A stretch of DNA of 64,000 nt from Strix aluco (lineage: Eukaryota > Chordata > Aves > Strigiformes > Strigidae). The stretch's first letter is position 1. The number at the start of each line of letters is the position of its first letter. The stretch spans positions 3,658,001-3,722,000 of the forward strand of contig NC_133942.1 of assembly GCF_031877795.1 (NCBI RefSeq), given 5' to 3'. The translations under genes and the position numbers were made by a program. Positions 47,937-60,427 of this stretch are shown here, piece after piece. The notes under the pieces are model-generated. The model had not been told where the DNA came from and searched no databases. It saw nothing but the letters and a program-made list of their open reading frames with translations.

Positions 47937-50900
47937 GTAAGTTGTCATTTTAATGTTATTAATTAAATCTGAGTTTAAAGAGATTGTCCTCCAGGGGGGA
48001 AAAATAGGCATCGTAGTGGCAAATGAATCTCTTTGCCTTAAAAAGTGTTTGTGGGGAGGATTTGGGACAAGCATGAGCCCAGATGTGTGCGCGTGAAGAG
48101 ATGTTCAGTGTTGTTTGCTTGCCCTCTTGTTTACCTTTTGCCAACAAAAAAAGGTTAGTAAGGAGACACTGGAGATCCTAGAGCATTGAAGGAAGGTGTT
48201 GGAGATCAAAGATCACTTGGATGAGGCGTGCAAGAGTGCTGTAGGGGAGGACCAGCGCAGCATTACCTGAAACAGGTTTTTGTGCTCTAAGCGTGGTTAG
48301 AGGAGATCTGACACAATTTAATTTTATCTTTCCTAGAACTTGTGCCAGAATTTTCCATGTAACACTTTGAACATTGGGTGCTGTTTTTACTGTTAGTGTG
48401 ATAAAGTGTATATTGGGACAGGACTGGCTGAGAGGGAAGCAGTGCAGTATGTGGGGTGGAAGGCTATTTTTGGCTATTTTTGCCCTTTGGGTGGGAGAGG
48501 GACGAGTCAGTGCCATGTTTCCATAGGAGGGCTGAAGAATCTTGTTAGTGGCTTCCTGTCTTGCTCCAGTGCTTGCCCTGCTTGGATCTCCACTGCCTTC
48601 GCAGATCTCCCTCGTAGGTGCAGACAGGGGAGTCTGAATCCCCTTTGAAACCCCAGCTTAGGTTTCTGCTGCTGAAGAGGAGGAGATGCTCTTCGTTGGG
48701 TGCCAAGACCATATGCTTTGTTTATGTTTTTTATTTTTGAAGATACGGTCAATCCTGTTTAAGTATAAATCAACATGAAGTCGAACAGGAGGAGGAATCC
48801 TTATCTTGTTAGATGAGGTGAAAGCTTTCCACGTTGGTCTGGCTGCCAGCAGGGCTGGCAGGCTCCCAGGGCAGTCTCCTCCATAAGCTCCACGAACAAG
48901 GACTCCATGCCAACATGAGACGTTTGGGGAGATGACTGCCAGTCTCTGCCATGGCCATTGTAGTACCTGCACGCTCCAGAGCCTCCCTTTGCTTGTTAAA
49001 TGGCTTGCAGGAGTATTGAGGTTGCTGTGGTGCAGTTTAGATGCTTTGTTAACTTTCTCTTAAATTCATCATCAGCAAAAAAAAAAAAAAAAAATAGATT
49101 ATGCCTGAATGGTTTTTATGTCATGAAAAATGGTGAGGCCAGAAGGGATCAGCGCAGCCACGTAATCATGTTTCTTGCCTGAGGCAGACCAGTGAGCACT
49201 GCACTCTGTCAACACTGTAACTTATTTTTCAAGTATAATACATTTTTAGAAAATGTCAGCAGTCTGGAATTAAAACCTTCAGGTGAAAGGGGTACAGTGA
49301 GTGCTCCAAAGTGAGCTAAAATGTTAATCAGCTGCATTAAAAATGTATTTCCTATTTTTGTTGTGGGATTATCAATTCAAGAGCTCCTTAAAGAGAGAAG
49401 AAATGTCTGATAATAAATATTTTTAGCTTGTAATGAAATAATTTATTCTGTACCTTAACCAAGAAAAGAGTTTAAGCCTCTTGCTTCAAGTTATGTCTGC
49501 TAGATGTGAGATTATTTTTGTATTTTTCTGAATAGAAGCATTGGAAAAACAGGAAAAAGAGGCAACATTAGAGCTTGTAAAACCATGTCCTCCCTGTTTG
49601 ATCTTCCCATGTTTGTACTCAATGGGATGCATGCATTGCTCTGGGAGTCCTTTTCCACTGTATCTGCTGTCCTCCAGACTGCCCCGTGGTGCTCCATGCT
49701 GTTCCTGGAACATCTGTTTCAGCAAAGCTATTACATTTCTAAAGGAAATAAAGAGTTTGTGCCCATATGCCTGTAATTGTGTGCCTCCAGATTTAGCAGT
49801 AGCTAATGGAAACCATCCCTCTGCCTTCTAGCAGTACCCAGGGTATTTGGTGTCACTGGGCTGAGCGGCAAAAGGATGGGTGAAATCCAGTGGTCTTACG
49901 GGGTCCCTGCACAGATGGGTGCCGCAGTCCAAGGGAGAGGGCGTGCGTTGGAGTGTCTTGACATCGCGTGTCTCACTTGAGTAGCACACTGTGTAGCTCC
50001 CATCAGTAACGAGGCATGAGAAGCTGCAGGTTTTACATATCAGGGGCGTTACTGAATGCGAGTCTGATGTTAAGCATGGTGTGAGAAGGAGGTAGGTAAG
50101 GCTGTTGGAGTATGCATCATAAGCTCCTGAACAGGAAAACATCAACCGGCCGAACCCATTCTGAGAAGGTGCTGGTGGTATCCCTGACTTTGCATTAATG
50201 AAGCTAATTTCTTGGGTAGCTATTTCTATTTTGATGACAAAAAAGAGGAATGTTGGTAGAAGCTGGAGATGATCGAGTGATTTCACAAACCCTTTCTTAG
50301 GTGGTAGAAGCGGTTGAAAACTGGTTTCCATCTCCAGAGTTGACCAGGTCACTCATTTTTTTGGGGCAGTGATAGAAATGGCATTGCTGAGGAAGGCATT
50401 GATGTAACACACCCGTATGCAAAATTTGAGTCTTTCAGCGCCCCCAGTAATGGATCAAAACCACTGTGTCCACACAGCAAAAGGTGTTGATTTATATACT
50501 GGTATTTCTTATTTAAAAAAAGGGCACACGACCAGTAGCTGTGTACCTGTGCTTGATCCAGAGCGTGCTGCTGCTGCAGGACAGTCTGCCAGGATGCAGG
50601 GGTGGTATTAACAGTTGTGAGCAAGCTCAGACATGAACCATATCCCCAGATCTCAAGAGACTAATTATCTAGTATTTATCATAATTTTGCACATTTGAGC
50701 AAAAACCAGTGTGTATTTCTTCCTCCATACCTGATGTTTTTCTCACTGTACTGAAATACCGGTTTAGAAGCAACTGTATGAGGTGGGGGGGGGGAGAGAT
50801 TGTTATAATTTCTTAAAGCTAACAAAAAATTGCACTCTAGTATTTTGGAAAATTTTTTTAGTTTTTCATTTCTTACCCAATCCCAGAATTCAAAACTCTT

Positions 50901-53900
50901 TGCCATACCTCCTTGAGAAAGTATGGGGTATCTTGATATTTTCTATATAAAGCTATGGCTTGACTTACGCCTTTTAAAGAGCCTCGAGAAGTAGCAGGGC
51001 AGGTCCCCACTGTATTATGGCCTAAACCTTATAATTCGTGACTATTCAGGTGCCTGGTACCAGGTTGTCCCAAAAAAGAGGGTTCTTGGGAAGGATAGGT
51101 GGATGTATAAGGGAAAGAGCATCTTTGGCTGAACCCGAAGGGTAAAATGATTTATCTGCAGCACCTGGATTTGTACTAGAAGAGGGAGACCCCTGACCTA
51201 TGGAAGATAAGCTAGGTGGATTTTTGGTCAATGTTCTTAGAAGCTCTTCTGTTAAATGACATCAAATCTGGATTATTACCCATGAAATGCACATCTAACA
51301 TGACCATAACTTGAGAAACCGAGCAGGCTTTGAAGTGCTCAGTTACAGTGCTTTTAATTCAAACACCTTTTTAGACCTGATATGGAAGGGGTATGTCGCC
51401 TTGTTAAGAAGGAAGGGTTGTTCCAACAGGGTTGATGAAGGAAAGAAAGAGCAGGAAAAAGACTTATTTTTCAATATGATGTTTTCAGCTGTCCAGAAGC
51501 TGAAGAACAAGAAAACTGTGGTAAGAGGCAGGAATGATTGCATGGGAGAGGGGGAACAACCTAAGCTGACTGCTTCATGAGAAAATTTATCCTTAAGACT
51601 TTTCACTTTAGTTGGAATTTCTTACCATGACTTTGTGAATTACTTTGACATCTTCATGTTTCCCGTAGCTGTTTAAAAGGTGATTGTTGGTTTTGGTTTG
51701 TTTGTTCCAGTCGGTGGCTTGGGAAATACTTGGTCTTAAATTTCTGAATGGCCTTGGGTAAAGTCCATATTAATAGGACAGATAACGGGTAAATAACTTC
51801 CCTAGGTGTGGCCAAAATTAGAATGACGTGGCTGGGTCACAGTTGTTTTGGAGGAAGGAAGGAAGATACGGATGTGGTGTGGACAGCAGGGAAAGGAGGA
51901 GATTTGGAGCAAGTGAGAGGAAGAGATGGGAATGATACTGTGGTTGAGAAGGTAGAGTGGAAAGACCTATGGAAAAATGATTGAGATCTTGACCATAATA
52001 TTACATTTTAGATTTGTGGCAGCTCCATGATTGCACTTGTTCGAAGTACAGCAGGGAAATCCTACCTGGATTATTTTTGTATTATTTTTATATAGAATAT
52101 GCATAAGATGAAGACTGTTAATCTCAGCCAAATACCACAGTGGGATCTCTGTGGTTTACAGTGAGGATACAGGCTTTGCAAATTGTGAGCTAATGCACTT
52201 CAGAAATAGAAAGAACTGGATTTACTGGTTGTATGTTTTGAGTGGATCCTCCTAATGGATCACAGTTACTTTGGGGGTTTTTTTTTTTAGAGACTGGTGA
52301 GGCCAATTTTGCAATTTTTGCAAGCTTGTGAATCACGTTGCTCGATGGGATCTGTTTACTGTGTTTTGATCACAGAACTGCAAGAGGAAAGCAGTATGTG
52401 AATTTGCATATCTGGTAGGTTGGATTTTGTTCAGACCAAAAGCTATGTTGCATATAGGTATTGTCCAGATGTTCAGAAGGTAGTAGCAGATGTTCCGTGT
52501 AACTTCAGGTCTGTTTGGTTTGACTACAGTGGTTCTAGAGCAAGATTTTCTTTTTTTGGGGGGGAGGATAATTAAATAGATGTAGTTTATGCCAAATTAA
52601 TCTGCTACACATCTTCTGTAATTCTTTTTGGAGTAGAGAAATGAGTAGATCCTAATCTCCTTGACGTTCAATGAGCTGGTTGTTAGAGTGCCATGTGGGG
52701 AATGGCTGTACTGGAGAAGTTGAATTGTGAGGTTGGAGCAGAACCAGGTAAAAGGGAGGTAACTGCAACTGGGAACAGGTTGCTTGTAAGACCTCCCAAG
52801 GGATGTCTTTAGCATACCTCTGCAGTTAATGTGTATATTAAGGACCTTGGAGGATGAATGTGTAGATAAAATTTGATGAACCAGCAGGGTAAGAAATCAT
52901 GGAAAATTGGGAATGTTTTACAGGAGGACCTAGATGATCTTGGAGACCAAGTAGGAATGGGATGAAGCAACTGAAAAGCAGGATGCATGTGGTCACAAGA
53001 AGACTCTGAATGGCCAAGAAGACTCGTGCAGGGGATTTACGTTAACCTGCAGTACTAGCCAGGGTTGCATTAATACTCCCTGTGACTGCTAGAAATAACC
53101 AGGCTGGAGAAGTGTATTTTATTTATCAGGTATAAACTGGAGTAAGTGAGGGAAGAATAACCAGAGGAATGGAAAGGTGATCTTGTGAGGGGAAATTAAA
53201 AAACCTTGATGAGTTTAGCTTGGTGAAGACCTGGTAAATTAGGGTGGGTCTCTTTCAGTACTGAAGTAGACACAGTATTAAGGTGAGGATTGTAGCACTT
53301 TTTTTTCCACCAGAAGCTAGATCTGCAAAAGAAGTGTTTCCTGTACTTGCAGGGATTGCCCTGGATAGTTGGTCAGCATCAGACAGATTTTTGTAGCCTT
53401 TTCAGGGCTGGGCTCAAATTACAGGAGATGGACAAAACCCATGCAGCTCCTGGTGCTTTTCCTTTAAAGAGTGAGAGTGGATACACTTTGTATCTGCTGT
53501 GATGTTTATAGAAAAGAGCTTTTTAAATTTAGGGGCAACAATGATGCGAGAACAGACTGAAATAGATTTACACCAAAAATTAGAGGGCGGTCTGTAATCA
53601 TCAGAGGAGTGAATTCTGGAAGAGGTTTGCAGCAGAAGTAATGAACAAAAGACACAAACTGGTTTTGAGATGGAGTTTATTTGTTTTTTTTGGTAAGGCC
53701 AGACTAACGCACAGTAACATGTGCAAGAATTCAGAGTACTTTCTGACCCTCTTGGGCATAATTGTCCATCTACTGGTAACCAGAGATGTTTCATACTATA
53801 TTTTTCTTTTCCTTTTTTGACTTGACCACCCAAAATGCACCAAGGTAGCTAGGAACTTGAATAAAATACAAAATGTAAACTAAGGACCTCTGAATTTTCT

Positions 53901-54599
53901 TGCACCTTTGTGCCTTTGTTCTCTCCTCTCTCTTTTTCTTCTGTCATCCTTTATTTGTCCAATAAGAATTTTTCAATGAGTGGTGACGTATCCTGTTTAT
54001 GCACTGGAGTTATTTAAAAGGAATTTTATTGCTGCCTTTTCTTTTTCTTCTTCCTTCCTTCCCCCTCTTAAATCAATGCTTTATAATTTATTGGCTAAAA
54101 CTTGCCAGAAGCTAGTAGGACCACATGCTGTACTGGTAATTTCCCAGCAGCAAAGTAACAAGCAAGAAAGACAGCAGCCATATCTTTGCTGTTTTTTCTC
54201 TTCCTTCTCCCTGCCCTCCTCCCTTCCCTGCATGTTTTAATTTAGAAAACAAGAGGATTGAAAATCAACAAAAATTCCCTTGTCCCCATAAAGCACTGCT
54301 TTCTCCCTCTCCGAAACCAAGCGTGATTAATACAGTTCTTAGGTACTAGCAAGGACAGATTTTGTTTTATATGGAAATTTTCCCCCTGGATTTTGTAGAA
54401 GCAAAAGGGATGGAGGATGCTATGATGAAAGCATGTTGAGGGAATGGAGCTCCAGGCAGGGATTGCTGAGAGCGCAGACAAAGAGATGAGTGGCAGGATA
54501 GGAGCTAGAGCCTGCACCCTGAGGCCAAAACAGAGCATCTGGATGATGAGGAGGAGAGGCTAGGGAGGAAGAAAAGATAGGGTGTGGCTCCATAGTTTA
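47937..54599 (+). other. ZNF592: ZNF592 intron, first part
   Basis: No next finger exon was found. The sequence is mostly unique, with poly-A (about 49,077-49,094), a short G run near 50,785 and an old LINE relic near 53,100-53,690. Open frames are short. Confidence 0.6.
53100..53690 (+). mobile_element. ZNF592: Old CR1/L3-like LINE relic
   Basis: Blocks GGGAAGAATAACCAGAGGAA, GGAAATTAAAAAACCTTGAT, GTAATCATCAGAGGAGTGAA and TTTGAGATGGAGTTTATTTG follow the order of the 3' half of ancient amniote L3/CR1 elements. Similar traces extend back to about 52,600. Limits are uncertain. Confidence 0.5.
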
Positions 54600-56591
54600 A
54601 ATCAGTGTGTGATCTGCTGCCACACCAGGCAAGGACAATCCCACCCTTTCCTCCTCCCCCACCCACTCCTGCTCACCAGGCCCTGGTGGTCCTGCAGCCC
54701 CTGGGGGACTGAGACCAGTGGAGGAAGAGGGGAGTGAGCATGGGTGCAAATTGGGGGCCAAGATATGGCTGAGAGCAAGGAGGGGACAGCTAGAGACAAA
54801 GGCAGAGTCTGTCTCAGGTAGGGTGAAAACTGAGGCTGGAAGCTGGTGTCTTCTAACACCAAGAGGAAGGCTCCTGCTCCCCTGTTCCTCTTCCTTGTGA
54901 GCACCAACGATGCTGCCAAGGGCAACCTGGAGAATATCAGAGTTGACTGCAGAGCTCTGGGGGTGATGGGCAGGACCATGAGAGCCCAGGTAGTAGTCTG
55001 CTCAGTCCTGCCTGTGAGGGGAAACGGTGTGAGGAGGAGGTGGCCCTCTGAAGTGTCTAACGCTCATGCATGCAGCATGGGGAATAAACACAAGGAACTG
55101 GAGATCTGTGTGCTGTCATGGGACTCTGATCTTTTTGGCATCACAGCGAGGAGGTGGGAGGGCTCACATGACTGGAGTGTTGTGATGGAGGGACACAGGC
55201 TGTCTGGGAAGGACAGGCCAGGAAGACAAGGAGGGGGAGTTGTCCTTTATGTGAGGCAGCAGCTGGAGTGCCTGGAGCTCTGCCTGGGGGTGGGTGAGCA
55301 GCCCCCCGAGAGCTTATGGGTCAGGATGAAAGAGGTGGCCAGTGTGGGTGACATTGCAGTAGGTGTCTGCTACAGGCCACCTGACCAGGAAGAACAGGTG
55401 GAAGAGGCTGCCTGCAGACAGTTGGAAGCGGCCTCACATCCACAGACCCTGGTCCTCATGGGGGAGTTCAACCAGCCTGATAGGTGCTAGTGGGACATCC
55501 CAGCAGGGTGTAAACAGTCCAGGAGGTTCCTGGGCAGCATTGATAACAACTTCCTGAGCCAAGTGGTAGGGAAGCCAATGAGGGGAGGTGCTCTGCTGGA
55601 CCTCATACTTACCAATGAGGAAGGGCTCACTGGGGATGTGAAGGTCAAAGGCAGCCTTGGTAGAGTTCAGGGTCCTGAGGACAAAAATCAATATCACAGT
55701 ACTGGACTTCAGGAGAGTAGACTTTGCTGGCCTCTTTAGGGATCTCCTTGAAGTAGTCCTGTGGGATAAGGCCCTGGAGGGAAGAGAAGTTCAAGAAGGG
55801 AGGTTGATATTCAAGGGCCATCTCCTTCAGGCTCAAGAGTGGTCCATCCCAACAAACAGCAAGTCATCCAGAAATGCCACGATGCCTGCATGGATGAACA
55901 AGGAGCTCTTGGCAAAACTCAAACTTAAAAAAGGAGTGTACAGAAGGTGGAAACAGGGACAAGTAATCTGGGAGGAATGTGGAGGCACTATCTGAGTATA
56001 CAGGGATGATGTAGAAAAGCCAAAGACTACCTGGAATTGAATCTGGTAAAGGACGTCAAAGGCAACAAGAATTTTTTAAGTAGATAAGTAGCAAAAGAAA
56101 GATTAAGGAAAATGTGGGCCCACTGCTGAATGGGGCAGGGGCCCTGGTGATGCAGGATGTGGAAGAGGCTGAGGTACTGAACACCACCTTTACCTCAGTC
56201 TTTACTAGTAAGACTGGCCTTCAGGAATCTAAGGACTTGGAGACCAGCAGGAAGGTCTGGAGCAAGATGTGTCCTTGGTAGAAGATGATCAGGTTAGGGA
56301 ATACTTAACCTGGACATACACAAGTCCATGGATCCTCATGAGATACACCCATGAATGCAGAGGGGGCTGGCAGTGAGGCCACTCCTGATAATCTCTGAAT
56401 GATTATGGTGATTAAGAGGTACCTGAGAACTGGAGGAAAGCAAATGTCACTCCTGTCTTTGAAAAGGGACAAGAAGGAGGATCCAGGGAAGTACAGGCTG
56501 CTCAGCTTCACCTTGTTCCCTGGGGGGGGGAGAAGAAGCAGATAATCCTGGGAGCCATTTCCAGGCTTTTGAAAAACATGAAGGTGATCAG
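54600..56591 (+). mobile_element. CR1 LINE, 5' portion with endonuclease remnant
   Basis: This is the 5' part of the longest CR1 in the window, in sense to ZNF592. From 54,846 a 214-codon frame carries the CR1 apurinic endonuclease signature: SHDWSVVMEG, GRQGGGVVLYVRQQLE, ESLWVRMKEV, VGVCYRPPDQEE and LVLMGEFNQPD. Stops and frameshifts follow, with further ORF2 pieces to about 56,590. A solo LTR then interrupts the element. The usual degree of 5' truncation in CR1 makes this copy unusually long. Confidence 0.88.
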
Positions 56592-57532
56592 GTGTCCTGG
56601 TTTGAGCCCAGAGGGCAACTGAGCACCATGCAGCCATTCACTCACCCCTTCCCCCCGCCAGTGCTGGGAAGGAGAAAAATGAATCAAAAGGCTCAGGAAT
56701 GGAGATAAGGACAGAGCAGGGTGGCTCACCCATTATGGTCACAGGCAAAAGCCAGGCTCCTTAGGGAAGAAAAAAGAACATCACTGTAAATCAAACACTA
56801 ACAATAACAACACTTAACAGACGGAATGGGACAGTGAGAAGTGTTACCATTAAAAACACCTCCCCCCATTCCTCCCTTCTTCCCAGGCTCAGTTCTGTTC
56901 CCAATATTTCTATCTCCTCCCTCGGTGGGGCAGGGGATGGGGGGTGCAGTTAGTCTGCTACTTCTTCCTGCAAGGGAGAGGGGAAGCACCCTTCTGCATT
57001 CTTCCCCCTGCTCCACGTGCCACCCCTCTCACAGGAGACAGTCCTCCACAAACTCTGCTGTGAGTCCTCCTGACAGGATGCATTCTCCATGGGATGCTCT
57101 GGTGTGCATCACCTCCATGTGTTGCAGTCCTCAGTGCCAAACTACAACAGCAGGGGCTGCTTCTTCCTACAGAGTCCTGGGGGTCCTCCGCAGGCAAATC
57201 TTTGTTCCTCTGGTGACCTCCGTGGTGGCAGGGGTGGCAGCCCTGCCATCTCACCACAGGGTACAGGGGGATTCTCCGCTCTGGTGCACCCCTCTTCCTC
57301 CTCCTTCCTTCCAGTGACCTCAGTGCTCACATAGGTGCCCTTTTTGTAACTCCTGCTCACAAATCCCAACCCCTTCTCAGGTTCCCCTTCTTAAATACGG
57401 TATGGCAGAGGTGCAGCCACTGTTGCTAATTGGCTTGGCCTTGGCCAGAGGTGGGTCTCTTGTGAGCTTTCAAGAAGCTTCTTACAGGGGCCACCACTAC
57501 AGCCCCCTCCCCTGCTACCACAAACCCAGCAC
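56592..57532 (+). mobile_element. Solo ERV LTR nested inside the CR1
   Basis: About 941 bases start near TGTCCTGGTTTGAGCC and end near ACCACAAACCCAGCAC, with CR1 sequence resuming on the far side. ATCAG occurs at both edges (56587-56591 and 57533-57537), a likely 5-base target duplication; the exact end is uncertain by one base because TG...CA termini would shift it. The 3' part (CTTGGCCTTGGCCAG, ACAGGGGCCACCACTACAGC) resembles that of the LTR at 59,343, so they are related. No internal retroviral gene was seen. Orientation is inferred from the TG start and CA end. Confidence 0.75.
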
Positions 57533-57537
57533 ATCAG

Positions 57538-58765
57538 ATCACCAAGGGGAGGTCATGCTTGACCAAGCCAATAACCTTCTATGACGAAAGGATTGCCTTG
57601 GTAGATGAGGGTGGAGCAGTGGCTATTGTCTGCCTTGCCTCTGGTAAGGCTTTTGATGCTGTCCTCCATATGATCCTCACAGAGAAGCTGATGAAGTATG
57701 GGCTGGATAAGCAGACAGTGAGGTGGACTGAAAACTGGCTGAATGGTTGGGCCTGGAGGGTGGTGATCTGTGGTGTGAAGTCTAGTTGGAGGCCAGTAAC
57801 TAATGGAGTACCCCAGGAGTCAATACTGGGTCCAGTCCCATTCAATATCTTCTTTAATGATCTGGATAACGGGGCAGAGTGTACCCTCAGTGATTTTGCA
57901 GATGATGCAAAACTGGGAGGAGTGGCTGATAAGACAGAGGGTCATGCTGGCACCCAGAGTGACCTTGACAGGCTGGAGAAATGGGCCAACAGGATCCTCA
58001 CGAAGTTTAACAAGGAGAAGTACAAGGTCCTTCCTGGGGGGAGGAGAAACCCCATGCACCAGTATATGCTGGGGGCAGCCCTGCTGGAAAGCAGGTTTGC
58101 AGGAAAGGCCCTTGGGGTCCTGGTGGACACCAGGCTGACCATGAGGCAGCAATATGCCCCTGCTGCAAGGAGGACCCTTGGTGTCCTGGCTTCATTAGGG
58201 GGAGCATTGCCAGCAGGTCAAGGGACATAATCCTTCCCCTTTACTCAGCACTGGTGAGGCCACAGCTGGAGAGCTGTGTTCTTTGCTGGGTTCTCCAGTA
58301 CGAGGAGAGACATGGGCATACTGGAGATGGTCCAGCAAAGGGCCTCAAAGATGATGAAAGAGCTGGACCATGTCACATATGAGGAAAGGCTGAGAAAGCT
58401 GGAACTGTTCATCCCGGGGAAGAGAAGGCTCAGGGGCATCTCCTCAGTGTCTGTAAATAACTGAAGGGAGGGTGCAAAGAGGATGGAGCCAGGCTCTTTC
58501 CAGTGGTGCCCAGAGCCAGGACCAGAGCCTGTGGCCACAAACTGAAACACAGAAGGTTCCCTCTGAACACCAGGAAACCCTTTTTCACTGTGAGAGTGAC
58601 CGAGCGCTGGCACAGGTAGCCCAGGAAGGTTGTGGAGTCTCCATCCTTGGAGGGATTCACAAGCTGGACAAGCTTGGAGGGATTCATGTTCCTGGACAAC
58701 TAGCTGGGGGGTTGGACCAGATGACCTCTGGAGCTCCTTTCCAACGTCAACCTTTCTGTGCCTGC
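57538..58765 (+). mobile_element. CR1 LINE, 3' portion with reverse transcriptase and tail
   Basis: The interrupted CR1 continues. A frame at 57,559-58,230 carries RT motifs: GKAFDAVLHMIL, TNGVPQESILGPVPFNIFFN and LSDFADDAKLGG, with the FADD catalytic motif intact. [20 protein letters not shown] and [18 protein letters not shown] follow. A frameshift near 58,200 leads into [10 protein letters not shown] and the CR1 3' region ending about 58,765. An interrupting stop-free stretch of about 220 codons is long for a dead LINE, but the element is split and frameshifted. Confidence 0.9.
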
Positions 58766-59342
58766 CCCTTGGGTGGCAGGCACTCATTAGATTGGCATAA
58801 ATCAGTCATGAAATCCCAGGAAGCAAGAACCCACTGGTAATGGTGGGGCCTGGGAGAGGCTGTTGGGAGGGGTGAGTGGAGTAGTTTATATCTTCCTTCT
58901 GGAGCAGAAGCCGAAATCTTTTAGTGTTGTTTAGCAAATAAACGATTGGTCAAGTAAGAAGAGAATCAGTGAAAAGGCAAAGTGATGGGTGATGATCATA
59001 GCAAAATGGCATTTGAACAACTGTGGTACTGTCTTTGCTGGGATGCAAGGCACAAAGAAGTGCAAGGTGAGAAAAAGAGGCAGAGGTGGGAAGCTGTGAG
59101 ATGGGCATCAGCATTGACATGGGCAGAAACCAACCCTGCAGGGTGGAGGGAAGACCAGAGGGCTTTAACGTTGCCATCATAAGAAAGGAGAGGGGACATG
59201 TACCGTGTAGCCTTAGGGGCTACACCAGTGACTTGAAAGTGGGGATGTGAAAATGTGATGCAATCCAGTAAGTGATCATTTTAGCAACTGGGAGTTCAGA
59301 TTTCAAGTTGCAATGCAAGAGGCAAAGAGGTTTGTTGATGGG

Positions 59343-60427
59343 TGTGGTGGGTTGACCTTGACTGGCCACCAGGTGCCCACCCAGCTGCTCTCACTCCCCC
59401 TCCTCAGTAGGCCCAGGGGAGAAAATAGGACAAAAAGCTTATGGGTTGAGATAAGGACAGGGAGATCACCAGTTACCATTGAGGCAAAACAGACTTGACT
59501 TGGGGAAATTAATTTAAATTATTGCCAAGGAATTGTAGCAGAGTAGGATAATGAGAAATAAAAAGAAAGCTATATACACCTCCTCCCTCCCTTCTTCCTG
59601 GGCTCAACTTCACTCCTGACTCTTTACCTCCTCCCTGCAAGTGGCACAGGGGAAGGGGGGTTGTGGTCAGTTTATAACACTTCATCTCTGCTGCTTCTTC
59701 CTCCTCACGTTCTTCTCCTGCTCCAGCATGGAATCCCTCCCACAGGAGACCATCCTCCATGAACTGCTCCCGTGTGGGTCCTCTCCATGGGGTGCACTCC
59801 TTCAGGCACAGGCTGCTCCAGCGTGGGTCCCCCATGGGGCCACAGGACCTGCCAGAAAACCTGCTCCAGCGTGGGCTCCTCTCTCCATGGGGTCACAGGT
59901 CCTGCCAGGAGCCTGCTCCAGCGTGGGCTCCTCTCTCCATGGGGTCACGGGTCCTGCCAGGAGCCTGCTCCAGCGTGGGCTCCTCTCTCCATGGGGTCAC
60001 AGGACCTGCCAGGAGCCTGCTCCTGCGTGGGCTCTCCACTGGCTGCAGCCTCCTCCAGGGCACATCTGCTGTGGCCCTCCATGGGTTAGAGGGGGCCAAC
60101 CTGTGTCACCATGGTATTGATGAGTCCGCAGGGGAACCTCTACTCGGCACCTGGAGCACCTCCTTCTTCACCAACCTTGGTGTTCGCAGGGCTGTTTCTC
60201 TCACGTCTTCTCACTCCTCTCCCAGCTGCTGCACAACACTTTTTACACTTTCTTCAATAAGTTGTCACAGAGTGCTACCCTCCCCACTGATGGGCTCAGC
60301 TTTGGCCAGCGGCAGGTCCATCTTGGAGTTGGCTGGAGCTGGCCCTGTCCCACACGGGTGCAGCTTCTTGTGACTTCTCACAGAGGCCACCCCTGCTACC
60401 AAAACCTTGCCATTTAAACCCAATACA
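59343..60427 (+). mobile_element. Second solo ERV LTR, avian type
   Basis: About 1.08 kb from TGTGGTGGGTTGACC to AAACCCAATACA, with TG/CA termini. Characteristic blocks include GGTTGAGATAAGGACAGGGA, GGGCTCAACTTCACTCC, AGCATGGAATCCCTCCCACA and CTGCTACCAAAACCTTGCC. No clear target duplication is visible (left GATGGG, right GTGGCT). There is no second LTR and no internal gene, so it is a solo LTR. It contains an internal 52-bp tandem array. Confidence 0.8.
59809..60040. repeat. 52-bp tandem array inside the LTR, about 4-5 copies
   Basis: CTGCTCCAGCGTGGG and its variants recur at 59861, 59913, 59965 and 60017, exactly 52 bases apart, with a more diverged copy before. Each unit includes TCTCCATGGGGTCACAGG and CCTGCCAGGAGC. 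Such internal arrays are common in this LTR family and vary in copy number. Confidence 0.9.

Noticed and set aside
32548-60040. Common origin of the two 52-bp tandem arrays (32,548 and 59,809)
   Set aside because: The units share only their length; the sequences do not align, and the second array is an internal feature of an LTR family.
59641-60373. Overlapping repetitive frames of 100-200 codons
   Set aside because: They are translations of the LTR and its 52-bp internal repeats, with no retroviral protein signature.
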